Source: Agarophyton chilense
Taxonomy: Eukaryota; Rhodophyta; Florideophyceae; Gracilariales; Gracilariaceae
Reading direction: 5' to 3'
Assembly (NCBI GenBank): GCA_030374765.1
Contig: JARGXX010000033.1
Location: forward strand, 434,001 to 498,000
Length of the DNA stretch: 64,000 nucleotides
Shown one piece after another: positions 51,774 to 62,998 of this stretch (position 1 is the first letter of the stretch; each line of letters begins with the position of its first letter). Below the pieces are notes generated by a model that saw nothing but the letters and a program-made list of their open reading frames with translations, was not told the DNA's origin and did not search any database. The translations under genes and the position numbers were made by a program.

Positions 51774-53639
51774 TTAGTTGGAAGAACCCGGATTGCCGTG
51801 CGCGCCAACCGAATCGCTAGCAGAGTTACTCCCGCCGGTCAGGCGTGCCACGAGGGCGTCTCTCATCGCACCGATGTCGCCGCTCGCCGCTTGCGCGTTC
51901 AGTCCAACACCCCGAAGGAACTGGAAGATCACGACCGCCTCTGGGCGTATGGGAACCTCAATAACTTCCGCTTCGTCCGGCAACGCCGCCGCCACTGGAT
52001 TGATGACCGCACCTGCGTGAGTCGCTCCGTGCGCCGGCTGCGCCGTAGTATTGGCACCATCGGGATCTCCAACGTCTTCCATGACCTTGTCGCCACGGTA
52101 TTCACCCTCTTCCTCCGGGAGATCATCACCGCAATAGGCGTACTAGAAGTCATCTGAGTTGACAAACCCCACGGGGTGCCCGTATGGTATGCCTCGCGGA
52201 GCCATCCGGAGTGCCAACGCCTCCGCCTCGAAGATCTCCTGCTGCTCCCATGGGTTAAAGAAGACTAAATCTCCCAACGGCGTGTGACGCCCCGGAGACC
52301 GATCAGCCCCACCGGCCTCTTGACCACGGCCGCTCTGCCGGATAGGCACGACAGCCCAGTCGACACGGCCAATGATGTCGATGAGCTCATGTGCTTCATC
52401 ATCGTTATTGACACCTCCAAGAGGGAGTTGAAGGTCCAGCTGCCGGATGTAACCACGCAAACGCGGAGGAAGATACCACAGTCGATACTGGTCGTAGGCT
52501 TCCCACAAGATGTACGCCGCGGCGCGGACTGCTCATTCGGTTAGGACCACGGACCATAAGCCGGAGTGCGGATCCTCAATGAGGTACGAGCCAAGATATG
52601 AGACGACTGGAGGCAACTCCACGTAACATCCCCGGCACACCTCGACGGAGGACCACCACCCAGGCAGGGGAACGTATCGCCCGAACTGATATAAGGGACT
52701 AATCCGGTTTATCTCCGTGTTCTGATAAGGGACAAGTAACCCAAAGCGGGATCTGCCCCGACGCTCTTCGCGGATGCAGTACTGTAACCACCGACATCGG
52801 GGCTCATGACGAAGGTGACGGAACTCGGCACGAATGATCAGACGGACCCAGCAGATCGCTTCTTGACGCGCACGCGGTTGACTGCGCCATGCGTAAGTTT
52901 CCAACGCCGCAAGGCGGTCACAATAGCCGATCTCACCCTGCGTCCGGTACATCCGTAGGTCGAAGCCGAATTCGTCGGGGATGGGGTATTGGAAGTTCGC
53001 CCGGCTGATCTGTGAGTAACCGATTTGGACAAATATACAATGCGCCTCTTCCGCCGACTCGCGCCTTTGCCGCAGAATCGCGTGAACGGGAACCGCCACA
53101 CGGCGTCGCAAGTCCCACGAAGTGGTGATCAAAGCCGGCAGCTCGCCCGGGAGACGCGCATTGCCATCAGCATACGCGGCCACCAGTTCTTCGTCAAAGA
53201 CCGCTGTCCAATGGAACCACGGAGCTCTCCGGGGAGTCGCCGCATGTTGACGCGGGTTTAACCAGACGAGTTCGTCATAACTGGGCCAGGTGTCCTCTAC
53301 AGGAGTGATATGGCTTGAAGCTTCAACGGGACCCCGGGATCGGCTCGGCGCGATTGACGGGGCACTCCCCCGCGGAAGGAAAGCCGAATGGAAACCGGAG
53401 AAGTAACCCCGGCGGGGATTGTTACCACCGTTCATCGGAAATACTGGTCGCCGAGGTATCGGGATGTGGTCACTGTAAGTTGGCGTACGATGCGGAAGAG
53501 CGCTCGAAGTTCGAGGAGTGGTTACCGCGTTGGTGCGTTTGTCGTTCGGTTGTGCAGCTCTGCCTTCGACAGTCCAGTGGTCGCTGGACGCGTTACGCGG
53601 CTCGCTCTTATGCCAGTTGGACCGTTGCCTCCCCGCCAT
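51774..53639 (-). pseudogene. Antisense ORF of RE5, conserved novel protein (two nonsense codons)
   Basis: A single frame of 621 codons from a good ATG at 53639 (MAGRQRSNWHKSEP) to the stop at 51774, with TGA at 52533 where RE2 has TGG and TAG at 52143 where RE2 has TAC. It aligns with the RE2 protein along the core: RRGYFSG, APWFHWTAV, LPGELP, RRRESAEEA, GFDLRMYRTQGEIGY, AEFRHLR, RRGRSRFGLLVPY, VELPPVVSYLGS, AAAYILWEAYDQYRLWY, SPGRHTPLGDLVFFNPW, HPVGFVNSDDF, and the C-terminal FQFLRGVGLNA helix. The N-terminal 70 residues before GGNNPRRGYFSG are not shared. The ATG lies only 36 bp from the 3' LTR, so transcription must start in that LTR or beyond. The function is unknown. Confidence 0.8.
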
Positions 53640-53659
53640 GTCGACGGCGTGTTCGTCAC

Positions 53660-53674
53660 CTAAGGAGGGGGATA
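53660..53674 (+). promoter_or_regulatory. Polypurine tract of RE5
   Basis: CTAAGGAGGGGGATA directly before the 3' LTR start at 53675. Confidence 0.8.
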
Positions 53675-54551
53675 TGAAGGCGCCTCAACGGGGTTTCTTC
53701 CCAGGACTTGTAGATTTCGCTCGCTTGAGGAATAGGTTGGGCTATGACAAGCTATACCGCTATTGCGTGCTGACGGCCGGTTAGGACCGGAAGTGCACAC
53801 TGGTGGAACACGTGGACTGCATGGATGCTGACGCTCGAGTGCGAGGCGTGCCACACGTGGCCCGGATTGTACCTAATGGTTAGTATTATTTAGTAATTTT
53901 TAGTATTCATTTAGCTACGCTATCGCTATTTATTGTTTATTTTTCGGGCGCGCGCCCACTGTCAGGGGCTGCGCGCCACACTACTTAGGAGGTTGAACAC
54001 TGCTCTCCAGTAAAAACCCTCTTGGGAGAGACCAAGGAGGGAGTCTTGGCTCTGAACTTTTCACCTTCGGCGCGTCCTCACCGCATACTGCGTGAGCGCC
54101 CGTTGAACGTTATATCATCCTCCCCTCTGTCGATCAGAGTGCTACCACCACCGTGGGTTCATATTTAGTCGCCTACACTTGTCGTAGTCTCGCCCCTGTG
54201 TAGGGTTACGCCCCCGTTTTCCTCTTGTTCTCCTTTTTGGCTCTCGTGAGTGGCCGCCTCACTCACCTCGCTCGTCCACCTCAAACGAGTGTTTCCTCGC
54301 TCCTTTTCTGACAATGGCCGTGATACCGCTCTGCCTAAGATTGGTCACACCCCAGACTTTGCCGTGCTCACCTAAACACTCTAGGTATATCCCGCCAGAT
54401 TGGCCTCGGTCTTACACCCGACTCCGTCGTGCCTTTACAGAGTGGCTCTGTTTCTGTGCTCCGCTGGGACGCGTCTCCTCCGCCTGAGGCTCTCAAGAGA
54501 GAAAGATCCCGAACATCTTCGCGTTGTCTCCGCTCCAAGCGTTGTCATACA
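53675..54551 (+). repeat. RE5 3' LTR
   Basis: 877 bp, TGAAGGCGCC to GTCATACA, followed by GAGAG, the probable target duplication. Confidence 0.88.
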
Positions 54552-54592
54552 GAGAGAAGACAGTAGCATACCCCAGAGGTGATTTTACGACA
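54552..54592 (+). repeat. RE4 5' LTR, right end
   Basis: Resumes after RE5 and ends ACGACA, followed by TTT and the primer-binding site. This explains why a primer site lies about 45 bp after the RE5 3' LTR without an LTR of its own directly adjacent. Confidence 0.65.
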
Positions 54593-54595
54593 TTT

Positions 54596-54613
54596 TGGTC
54601 TCCCGACTTAGAA
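54596..54613 (+). promoter_or_regulatory. Primer-binding site of RE4
   Basis: TGGTCTCCCGACTTAGAA, identical to RE2 and RE5. Confidence 0.8.
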
Positions 54614-54740
54614 ATCTTTTTTTAGGTTACATCGTACCTTCAAAGTTCACACGAGATTCTGAGAATGATTGGACGCTCGTATACCTATTTGGTTTCAGGA
54701 TATCCCGCAAAGCAATACAGGATTCCACTATTGGTCACAA

Positions 54741-55797
54741 ATGGAACGACCTAAAAGGAATACGCGTGGTGCGAGCGCCCCACCGAGCCATAAAGGTCTT
54801 GAAGGAGCCCCATCGGCTCAACCGATTCTGGAAAACCCCGAGGAACTGCTCCGGCACCCTCGAGACAAAACCGGAAAGGTATATGGTCCGCCGCCAATGG
54901 AAACGGAACCTCAAAGGTAATTACCAATTGAGTTTGCAGCGGAGGAGCTATGGTCTCCGCTCGAAGAGCGAGCGAAAGCGCTCGTCACCCTCGCGGTCGA
55001 GGATGCATTAACCATAAAGGAGAAGTCGGATACCCGGATGGTTCCGCCCTCAATGGACGTCGATGCATTTACACGTATTGTGGTTGACCGAGCAGCTCAA
55101 GAGCTATCGGAAAGGATACCTGAAATCGTGAAACAGTATCTCTTTACAGATGCTAGGGAGCATGTTTACCGAGCTGTGGAGGACCTTTGGGTTTCCGAGG
55201 GATTCGCAGAATCCCGACCTATACATGTGAACATCGCAAAGCGCATACCACAAGGGTTCCAAATGGGTCATTGCACCCATTCAAAACATTTACCTACTGA
55301 TAGTGAGTACCTACAAGGTCCCAGGCGGAGTCAAGAGGTCCCGAGGAAGGTAGATCATCAAGACATTTACCTGCCACCAATTACAGGTCTCGTTCAAAAG
55401 GATACCCATGGAGGTGGTCCCAAGGACGATTTGTCTGACTCGTTGGATGAGCGACGAAGAAACCGAAAAGGGAAGAAGCGGAGGACGAAGAGGGGAAAGA
55501 TTCGAGAAGATGATTCAGACCCCGACACGTCAGACTCTAGTTCCGATACGAGTACATCGTCGGATGATGACCGTAAAGGTAAGAAGAAAAAGAAAAGAAA
55601 TAGGTCGACGAAGAAGTAGTCGAAAAAGAACCGAAATGGTAAAAAGCGATACAATGAGTCGCCCGACTCTGCGTCGAACACCGAAATAGACCTGGAGGTG
55701 CACCAACCTGTAGTATTCTACTATGTTGGGGAATCCGATAGGTTGGTTTTTCGCGAAGTCGCGGTTGGAACTCATAAGGGAGTGTTATCATCAGCAT
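54741..55797 (+). pseudogene. RE4 Gag N-terminal part, truncated by RE6
   Basis: The ATG at 54741 starts MERPKRNTRGASAPPSH. Stops occur at 54918 and 55617 in an otherwise continuous frame. The N terminus is Ser/Pro/Arg-rich, followed by a helical segment (AFTRIVVDRAAQELSERI, then EIVKQYLFTDAREHVYRAV) and a long Asp/Ser then Lys/Arg stretch (SDSSSDTSTSSDDD, KGKKKKKRN). That order (helix, acidic, basic) matches the first half of the RE2 and RE5 Gags. The capsid core, zinc knuckle and everything after are missing because RE6 starts at about 55798. Confidence 0.7.
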
Positions 55798-56423
55798 TGT
55801 GATATGAAGAGTCATCCCGCATAGGATGCCTAGAGGCAGAATGTCTTAGTGGAACACGTGGCGTCATGGGTCGAGTGGCTTACCACAACGCGCGCATGGT
55901 TGCGACCCTTCCTAGGGAATGCCATATTGGCAACGACGCATGTAGTGGCGATCCACGTGGAGGGCTTTACCACCCTTTGTAGCTAGACGTCCATTAGGGA
56001 CCATACCCATACAGTGGTTTGGCTAAGTGGCTGACCACTGGGTATTATTTATATATTTATTTGGGCACTCACCCTAATACACAGTATATAGTTTACCAGA
56101 GGTGAGCGCCGACTCCAAGTAAAGGAGACAACATGGGCATCATGACTATTCTGGTCCTCGCTTAGGATTCCTTAACCGGAGATCCGGACGAGCTATAATA
56201 GATAGTCAGCCCCCAACCACTTCACGAGCCGTCTCGTACCTACGTTCCATCAACGTTTAATAGTTGCACTGTTCACCCTCGCTGGCGAGTAGTGGCCTTA
56301 CACCCCACTTCCAGCTCGCTGGCGTTGTAGCTCTACCACCCCTTTTCCTTCGCCACAAGCGACCCATCGGCATTCCAAACGCTGTCGCAGGTGTCTGCTC
56401 TCTCCGTTAGAGCGGATACTACA
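55798..56423 (+). repeat. RE6 5' LTR
   Basis: About 626 bp ending GATACTACA, two bases before the primer site. The left boundary is inferred from the end of the RE4 gag frame and a TG start. Confidence 0.65.
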
Positions 56424-56425
56424 AG

Positions 56426-56443
56426 TGGTCTCCCGATTTAGAA
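56426..56443 (+). promoter_or_regulatory. Primer-binding site of RE6
   Basis: TGGTCTCCCGATTTAGAA, one change (C to T) from the RE2/RE4/RE5 site. Confidence 0.8.
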
Positions 56444-56638
56444 CCACTGTGGTCAGCTGCACTGAACAATTCGTTCCTGGAACGTCGAATCGATATCGAT
56501 ACTTGGAAGAAGTGGAATCACTACAGTTATTGTTTATCGAACCACCTCCGGCAAGTGCGGAATTCATCGTGGTTGAACACGTGGTCGAGAAGTCGAAGAC
56601 ACCATTTCTTTCGCACCTGGACTCAGGTTTGGTCTAAG

Positions 56639-58788
56639 ATGCCTAAGACCCGAAGCCAGTCGAGTACTGGTCGCCCCCAGTCCTGCGGGACCACCCCCAA
56701 AATCAAGGCTCGCCTCATCTGTTGAAGCCGGAGAGCGACTGCATCGTCAAGCGATGTCGCGCTCACGCTCGATGAATGATGAACGAGATCTCTCAAATGT
56801 ACCGGCCCCTGTGGCAGCGGCAGTAACGGCCACTACAGAAGCCGTACTTGACCCTGAGCTCGTCGGACCTCAAGAAGAGGATGATTTGCGAAGGTAAGTG
56901 CGTCGTCTCAAGTCTGAGTCAAGCGCTTCGCGTTTGCGCATGGTTGCGTTGGAATCGCAGATTGCTGCTCTTATCGCTGATGTCGAACAATGACGCAGTG
57001 CACATCAAGCACTCGATCGTCAAGACGATGGGAAGCAGGTCTCTGCATCAGTGAAAACACTACGTGAGGATTTGAACCATCTACTGGAGAGAAACCGGAA
57101 TACGCCCGATGCGCTACCCGGCTTAAACGTGGATGTAGAGAAAGACCTCACTTGAGTTAACCCCCGTTTAGAACGCCTGGAGGCGGCAGTTCATTCGCAG
57201 ACGGCTGCTAAACCAGTCGTGCTGGAAGAGGAAGGAGCTCCTCTGAAGGAAGCTCGTTCGAAGAAGTCGAAGTCATGACGTAAGAAGCGGAAGTCCGCAC
57301 GTGATTCGAGTGATGAATCGTCAAGTACGGAGAGTTTCAGATCCTGATGATTCTGATGTTTGAGATACGTCAGAAGAAGACGACAGTGATGATGGTCGTC
57401 GAAGGTCCGGATCTTGGAAGAAAAACACGTCTTCGTGGTTAATGAGAAAAAAATGCTCACCTTACAGAGGATTGAAGGTGCTCCCGTGCACGAGTCCGCT
57501 TTATCGAAAGGTCCTGAATTACAGTTAGTACCGTCTGAAGGTGAAGAGCAAGAAGCGCTTAGGACGCGAAACCGCGAAGGTGAAGGATCACATCAAACGA
57601 TTGAAGATCGGCCTTAATGATTTAACATTTGATGGGAAAACTTCCATTCTCGTTATCGAGTTTCTCACTTGATTCGTTGCCGAAGCAGACACTGTAGAGA
57701 TGATTGAACCACAGGCATTTGTGTATTTACCACACTTCCTGAAGGGTTTTGCTTTAGAGAAATATCGTTCCGTATGCGGATCATTGACAGCTGATGAAGG
57801 CGGCGTTACCTCATGGCCAGAGGCGGTGCAGTATTTGCTGCGCAGTTACGCGACTTCAAACGCGATACGTCAGGCGATCCTGGATCTAAGGGATGTGACC
57901 CAAAAGCCTGAGGAGGGCGAAGCTGAGTACAGCTCAAGGCTCAACAAAGCTTCAGTCCGCTGTGGAAACGTCCATTCGACGGAGGACAAGATTACCTTGT
58001 ACATCGACGGGCTGGACCCGAGCATCAAGTCGTTGGTAGCTCGATATCGAGAGAAGCATGGACGAGTCTCCTTTTTGGAGTTAGTTCAGTTTTCGAAAGC
58101 TGAAGGAGACGCGGCCAGAGCGCGTGGAAGCCCCCGTCGTTCAGTAGCTTTTGGAACCTCAATGGGTAAGGAGAAGATCTCCGCCAGAGTTAATCAGCGC
58201 AGCAAACTGCTACATCTGGAATCTCCAGTGCACTCATGAGATTCGTCGTTGGCACCCAAAGGGAGTGACTCGCATGAGGAGGCGGTCCATTTAATGGAAT
58301 ATACGGACTCTTCTGTACCTACAGTGGATCTCCCACACTCGGAGTCTAAGGACGAGGAAGCCCTAATGGCTATGGAGGGCCGTCGCTCTATTTACCGTCC
58401 CTACAAGGTGCCTCAACAAGGAGGTTTTAAGAACGGGAAATCCGGATGGGTGGATACTCGCACGGCATCCTGTTCACAATTTATGTTGACCAACCGTCGT
58501 GACGGTTTGATATGTTATTCATGTTATGGAAAACACCATTTGAGTGCAGAATGCACGCTTCCTGCAAATGATCTGAGTCGTATCATGACGAATTATGAAG
58601 CAGTCTCAGAAGAGGAAAGGAGCCGCGTACCGGCGGGCATGTATTGGAAAGCCAAAAGTTGGTTTTCTCAGACAACAACGCGCCGGACGGACAAGCCAGT
58701 TGCTCAGAATGCTGAAGTGTTACAACCCGGAACCCCGGTAGGAAGATGCGCCTTTGAGGCGAATAAGCCGGTGCAACCGGAAAACTAA
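56639..58788 (+). pseudogene. RE6 Gag, frameshifted
   Basis: The ATG at 56639 (MPKTRSQSSTGRPQS) is followed by an early stop and several frame changes up to about 57690. From 57700 the core is open: FVYLPHFLKGFALEKYRS, WPEAVQYLLRSYATSNAI, YSSRLNKASVRCGN and YIDGLDPSIKSLV. A TGA at 58237-58239 splits it. The zinc knuckle CYSCYGKHHLSAEC at about 58519-58560 is intact. It ends ENN-type GAA AAC TAA at 58786-58788. Confidence 0.82.
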
Positions 58789-58815
58789 GTGAGGGAGCCC
58801 CTAGGGGGTCGGCAC
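58779..58815 (+). promoter_or_regulatory. RE6 Gag-Pol -1 frameshift site and hairpin
   Basis: CCG GAA AAC TAA: a one-base slip at GGAAAAC enters the pol frame at 58785, which is open to 59426. A short hairpin GCCCC-TA-GGGGG follows at 58797-58808. Same geometry as RE2 and RE5 with a different stem sequence. Confidence 0.6.
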
Positions 58816-61800
58816 CAGTCCATCCCGTAGTGCTGACCAGGAAGAGCTCGCCTCCCTGCTCCCGCGCTTGGAAACCTAAGATTCTCTTGAGGCCTCCCAA
58901 ATTTCCGCCGTACGGAATCAATCCGCCGGACGAAAAGCGAGTACAGTTTGACTGTGAGTTACATCGTCCTTGGAGACGTTATACTTGCCCGTCAAAACGG
59001 GAAAGTTACCTCATGGTAGTGTCTAAAAGAAACTATAAGGTCTATGCCGACATCGGCTCTGACAGGAATCTCTTATCTCGTCGATTGACTATCCTGGACA
59101 CAGTTGCTGGTCCAAACTTTATACGGGAATCAGAGCTCGCTTTTGCTGACTTAGAACGTATTAGATACGGTCCTTTACCGGATATCCGGGATGCCAACAG
59201 AAATGTTTTGAAGAAACTGGGAACAGTTCGACTCGTGGTGCGTTTGGGACGCTTTGTAGTCCTAGTCGACTTCATCGTCTGTAATACGTTAGCTGTACCA
59301 GTGATACTGGGATGTGATTATTGCGACAAGTTTGTCGAAGCCATTCGCCCGCGAAGAAAACTACTGGAACTAGATGATGGATCAATTGTAACAAATGTTT
59401 CGCAAGCCAATGCGTCGTTGCTCTGAAGCACCTCCACTTCCACCATCTATGGAATACGGGAAATCCGGAGGACGTATCCCGCCGAGGATTCGAGTAGCGA
59501 AGAGTGCCATGCTGAAGGCGCAAACCCAAACTTGGGTTCAAGTAAGAACAGAACGACACGGACTCGTCGTAATTCAACCGAATACTCGGATGTACGAATC
59601 CCGTGGATTGCTAGTCGCTAACTGCATTGTTCAGGTTGATCCTGATAGCCCCTTTTGGATACTAGTGAGTAACTTCACCGATAACGATTATCAGATACCG
59701 AAGAATCAGGTTGTTGCAACAGCTTCGCCTCATCCCACAGTGGTGGTCCCTACTCATATTTCTACTGCAGAAGTATTGGGATTAACCAATGTCGGTGACA
59801 CAGACGAAGAACTGCAAACTCCGTCCGGAGATCAATTGCAAATGGCAAAGGATCCAAAGAGCCTGGTCGATGAGCTAGACTTAGCACATGTGTCGGAACA
59901 CTACAGAACGAAGATCAGGTCTATGCTGAAGAAGTATACATCCATGTGGAGTGGAAAACTAGGAGAGATCTCCGCTACAGAACACCACATTGATTTGATC
60001 CCAGGGTCACGACCCATCTCCCAACCGCCCTACAGAGCGGGACCACGAACTCGCCAAGTCGAGGAGGAGAATGTCAGCAAAATGCTGGAAGAAGGAGTAA
60101 TCGAAGCAGCTCAATCTGCTTGAGCCTCACCAGTGGTGCTGGTTCTAAAACCTGATCGTTCTTTACGATTCTGTATCGATTATCGAAAACTGAACGCTGT
60201 TACAGTTCGAGTTACATACCCGTTGCCTCGAATGGACGAATGTATTGACAGCTTAGGAGAACGGAACGTGTTCACCACGTTGGACGCCAATTCTGGCTAT
60301 TGGCAGGTGCCTGTAGCGGAAGAAGACCAAGATAAAACCGCATTTGCGTGTCACGCCGGTCTCTACCCTTTCAAAAGGATGCCCTTTGGCTTAACAAATG
60401 CACTGGCTACTTTCCAGCGTACTCTGGACATCTTTCTCTCAAGATACAATTGGAAGACTTGTTTAGTCTATTTGGACGATGTGATCATTTTTTCCCAGGA
60501 TGTGGAAAGCCATTTACGGCATTTCGAGGAGATCCTCAAAGCACTACAGAGCGCAGGTATCACCTTGAAGTTCAAGAAATGCGAATGGTTCGCTGGCACC
60601 GTCCGGTACTTAGGACATGTGATCAAGCCGGGACAGCTTGCTATTCAAGAGGCACAAACAGCGGCTCTCCGCGAAGTACAACCTTCGTCGACACAGAAGC
60701 AATTGCGTTTGTTCCTCAGCTTGTGCAACGTCTACCGACGATTCGTGCCACGATACTCGCATATAGCGGCACAGCTCAACACAAAGCTGCGTTAAAGACA
60801 ACCAGTACAGCTGGAACAATTCAGACAAGCTGAAGCGGGAGCGTTCGACACTACAAAGATTATTACAGCCGCAGTCTTGGCGCTGCCCATCCCCAACCTG
60901 CCATACTCAGTGGATACCGACTCTAGCGAGTACCAAGTAGGGTGTGCCCTTTTTCAAACACACCCTGATGGTGAACGCAAACCCATTGATTACTGGTCAA
61001 GATCGCTGAACGCAGCTGAGAAGAAGAATTCAGTGTCAGAAAAGGAATGCTTTGCAGTCGTTTGGGCTCTAACCACATTGCGACCGTATCTCCAAGGAGA
61101 ACGTTTTATCCTCAACACGGATCATTCGTCTCTACGATGGTTACTGTCCATTACAGAACCGTCTGGTCGTCTCACACGATGGCGCTTACGCCTTTCTGAA
61201 TTCGATTTCGAAGTGAATTATAAGAAGGGATTGGCCAATGTCCAAGCTGACGGGCTATCGCGACTCAAAACACTGGGCGAAACCCAAGGCAAAATCGATG
61301 AAGAGATACCTTGCTTCTACATAGAGACCCATTCACCATCTTTTGAAGAAGAGGAAAAAGAGACCCTTGGTTATTATTCGGATGCAGACCCGTTCCCTGC
61401 ATTAGCAGACACTGACCCTTCAGTTCAACTCGAGCGATTCTCGTGCACTGAGCTCCTCAATGAGCAACATGCCGATAAGTTTTGTGCGTCGATACGCTCT
61501 CGTCTTAACGGGGGGGGAGGAGCTCCCCTTTTCCCTCGATTCACGAGGAACATTGTTAAGACATGTCGAAAAGCATGATCAAATCGTGATTCCACACGTC
61601 TTGAAGAGTCGAGTACTCCATTTGGCGCACTACAGCAGGCTGTACGGTCATCCAGGAGGAACGAAGTTGTTCATGACTCTAAGAAGATATTTTTACTGGC
61701 CTACTTTGACAATGGACTGCCATGCTACAGTGAGGTTGTGTAACACAAGTGCGAAGAATTGCATGAAGCTTTACAGGAAGCGGAAACCGATGAGGTTATT

Positions 61801-62677
61801 CCAGGCGAAAGCGCCTTTAGAATACGTCAGTATCGACATCCTAGGCGAATTGATTCGCTCAAGGCAAGGTTATCGCTACCTATTGGTAATCACCGACCGC
61901 TTCTCAAAGTATCGGGATATGCTCCGTGGCACGTGCACACCCGTAAGTACAGAAATGGAACCTGAAATCAAGAAAGATGTTTTGGACTTTGGCCCCAAGG
62001 ACTTGGAAACGAGTGCACGCGAAAACGCGCCGTTGCCGCTTCAGGCTGAACCTTCAGGTGAAGCGCCACTTGCTGTTCCGCCGATATCGGCTCCCATCCC
62101 TCGTGGGCAGGAAGAAAAAGAGGTATCGCCTTCTGTCGTGGTGCAAGCACCATCGTCCACCGAACAGCGGTCAGAATCGGATAAACTGAAGGAACTTCAT
62201 CCACGAATGGAATTGAGAAGTAGCAAGAAGTACGCTTCTATGGAACCTGGAAAACAGGAAAGCTCTTTATCTGAGAAAGGTTCTCAAGGAATGAGTACAC
62301 TGCCCCTGCCGGCAGAACGACAGTTAGTCGACGAGCGAACGCTTAACGACGCTGAGACTGCTAACATAGAGACGCTTTGGTCAGCTCTAAGGCATTTCAA
62401 ACCTGTGAACAGGAGTCTTGCGCCAACAGCGAAAGCATTGGGAAACGCTCAGGAATATGTTATGGATCGCATATGTGAACATGGCGAGCATGAAGATACT
62501 AGAGAATTACTGTATCGAGTCCGTTGATACGGTTTTCCTCCAGAAGCGGATACGTGGGAACCTATAGCTCGTATCCCCCGTTCGGAGCTCGTGCGATATC
62601 ATCGACGCATGCGATTAACACTCCCAAGGGAGATCGACTCCTCGATAGTCGGGCTCATGGGCACATCTCATTTCTAA
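58785..62677 (+). pseudogene. RE6 Pol: protease, RT, RNase H, partial integrase, chromodomain
   Basis: Pol opens at the slip site. Linker VVSKRNYKVYAD; protease site reading LDTVAG; LGCDYCDKF. A frame change lies near 59400. TGA at 60121 replaces the TGG of SAWASPVV. RT has LDANSGYWQVP, MPFGLTNALATF and VYLDDVIIFS (60460-60490). A TAA at 60793 comes before RNase H (DTDSSEYQVG, EKECFAVVWAL, TDHSSLRWLL, DGLSRL at 61240). A frame change at the G8 run (61510) leads to the integrase zinc-binding segment (HLAHYSRLYGHPGG; its second Cys is Ser) and the first core strand EYVSIDILGEL to VITDRFSK at about 61910. The rest of the DDE core is deleted: the frame jumps to a Glu/Pro-rich tail and a chromodomain with TGA at 62525 in place of Trp (YRVR-stop-YGFPPEADTWEPI). 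Confidence 0.85.
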
Positions 62678-62791
62678 GTATGGGCTACAAAGGTAGTAAA
62701 AACTCGAAAGGAGAGAAGAAAACAAGAAATCATGTAAAGGAAACGTGAAGACACGCAAGCAAAGGACATTTACTGATTATCACCTATGACA

Positions 62792-62895
62792 AACTCGAGA
62801 AGCGAGAAGAGATGATTGAAGAACTCGAGAAGCGAGAATGGAAGTATGCAACTCGAGAAGCGAGAAGAAGAAGTTAAGAACTCGAGAAGCGAGAA
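62792..62895 (+). repeat. Four copies of a 17-bp unit in the RE6 spacer
   Basis: AACTCGAGAAGCGAGAA occurs at 62792, 62822, 62850 and 62879, separated by 12-13 bp of purine-rich sequence. It lies in the spacer between pol and the antisense ORF, the same place where RE2 has a 37-bp direct repeat. Confidence 0.9.
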
Positions 62896-62998
62896 GAGAT
62901 GAAGAATAGAAGGTAAGAAGGGAACGTGAAGACACGAAGTCACCGGAGTCTTCTTGGTATCAAGATACCACCACAAGAGTGTTGACTAGGAGTCTTTT

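Larger units (their letters stand above)
43381..54551 (+). mobile_element. RE5: chromodomain LTR retrotransposon with antisense ORF, full length but decayed
   Basis: 11.2 kb, nested in the LTR of RE4. Order: 5' LTR, primer-binding site, Gag, -1 Pol with protease, RT, RNase H, complete integrase and chromodomain, purine-rich spacer, antisense ORF, polypurine tract, 3' LTR. It is the only one of the three related elements here that keeps the integrase, so it shows the ancestral layout. Confidence 0.9.
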
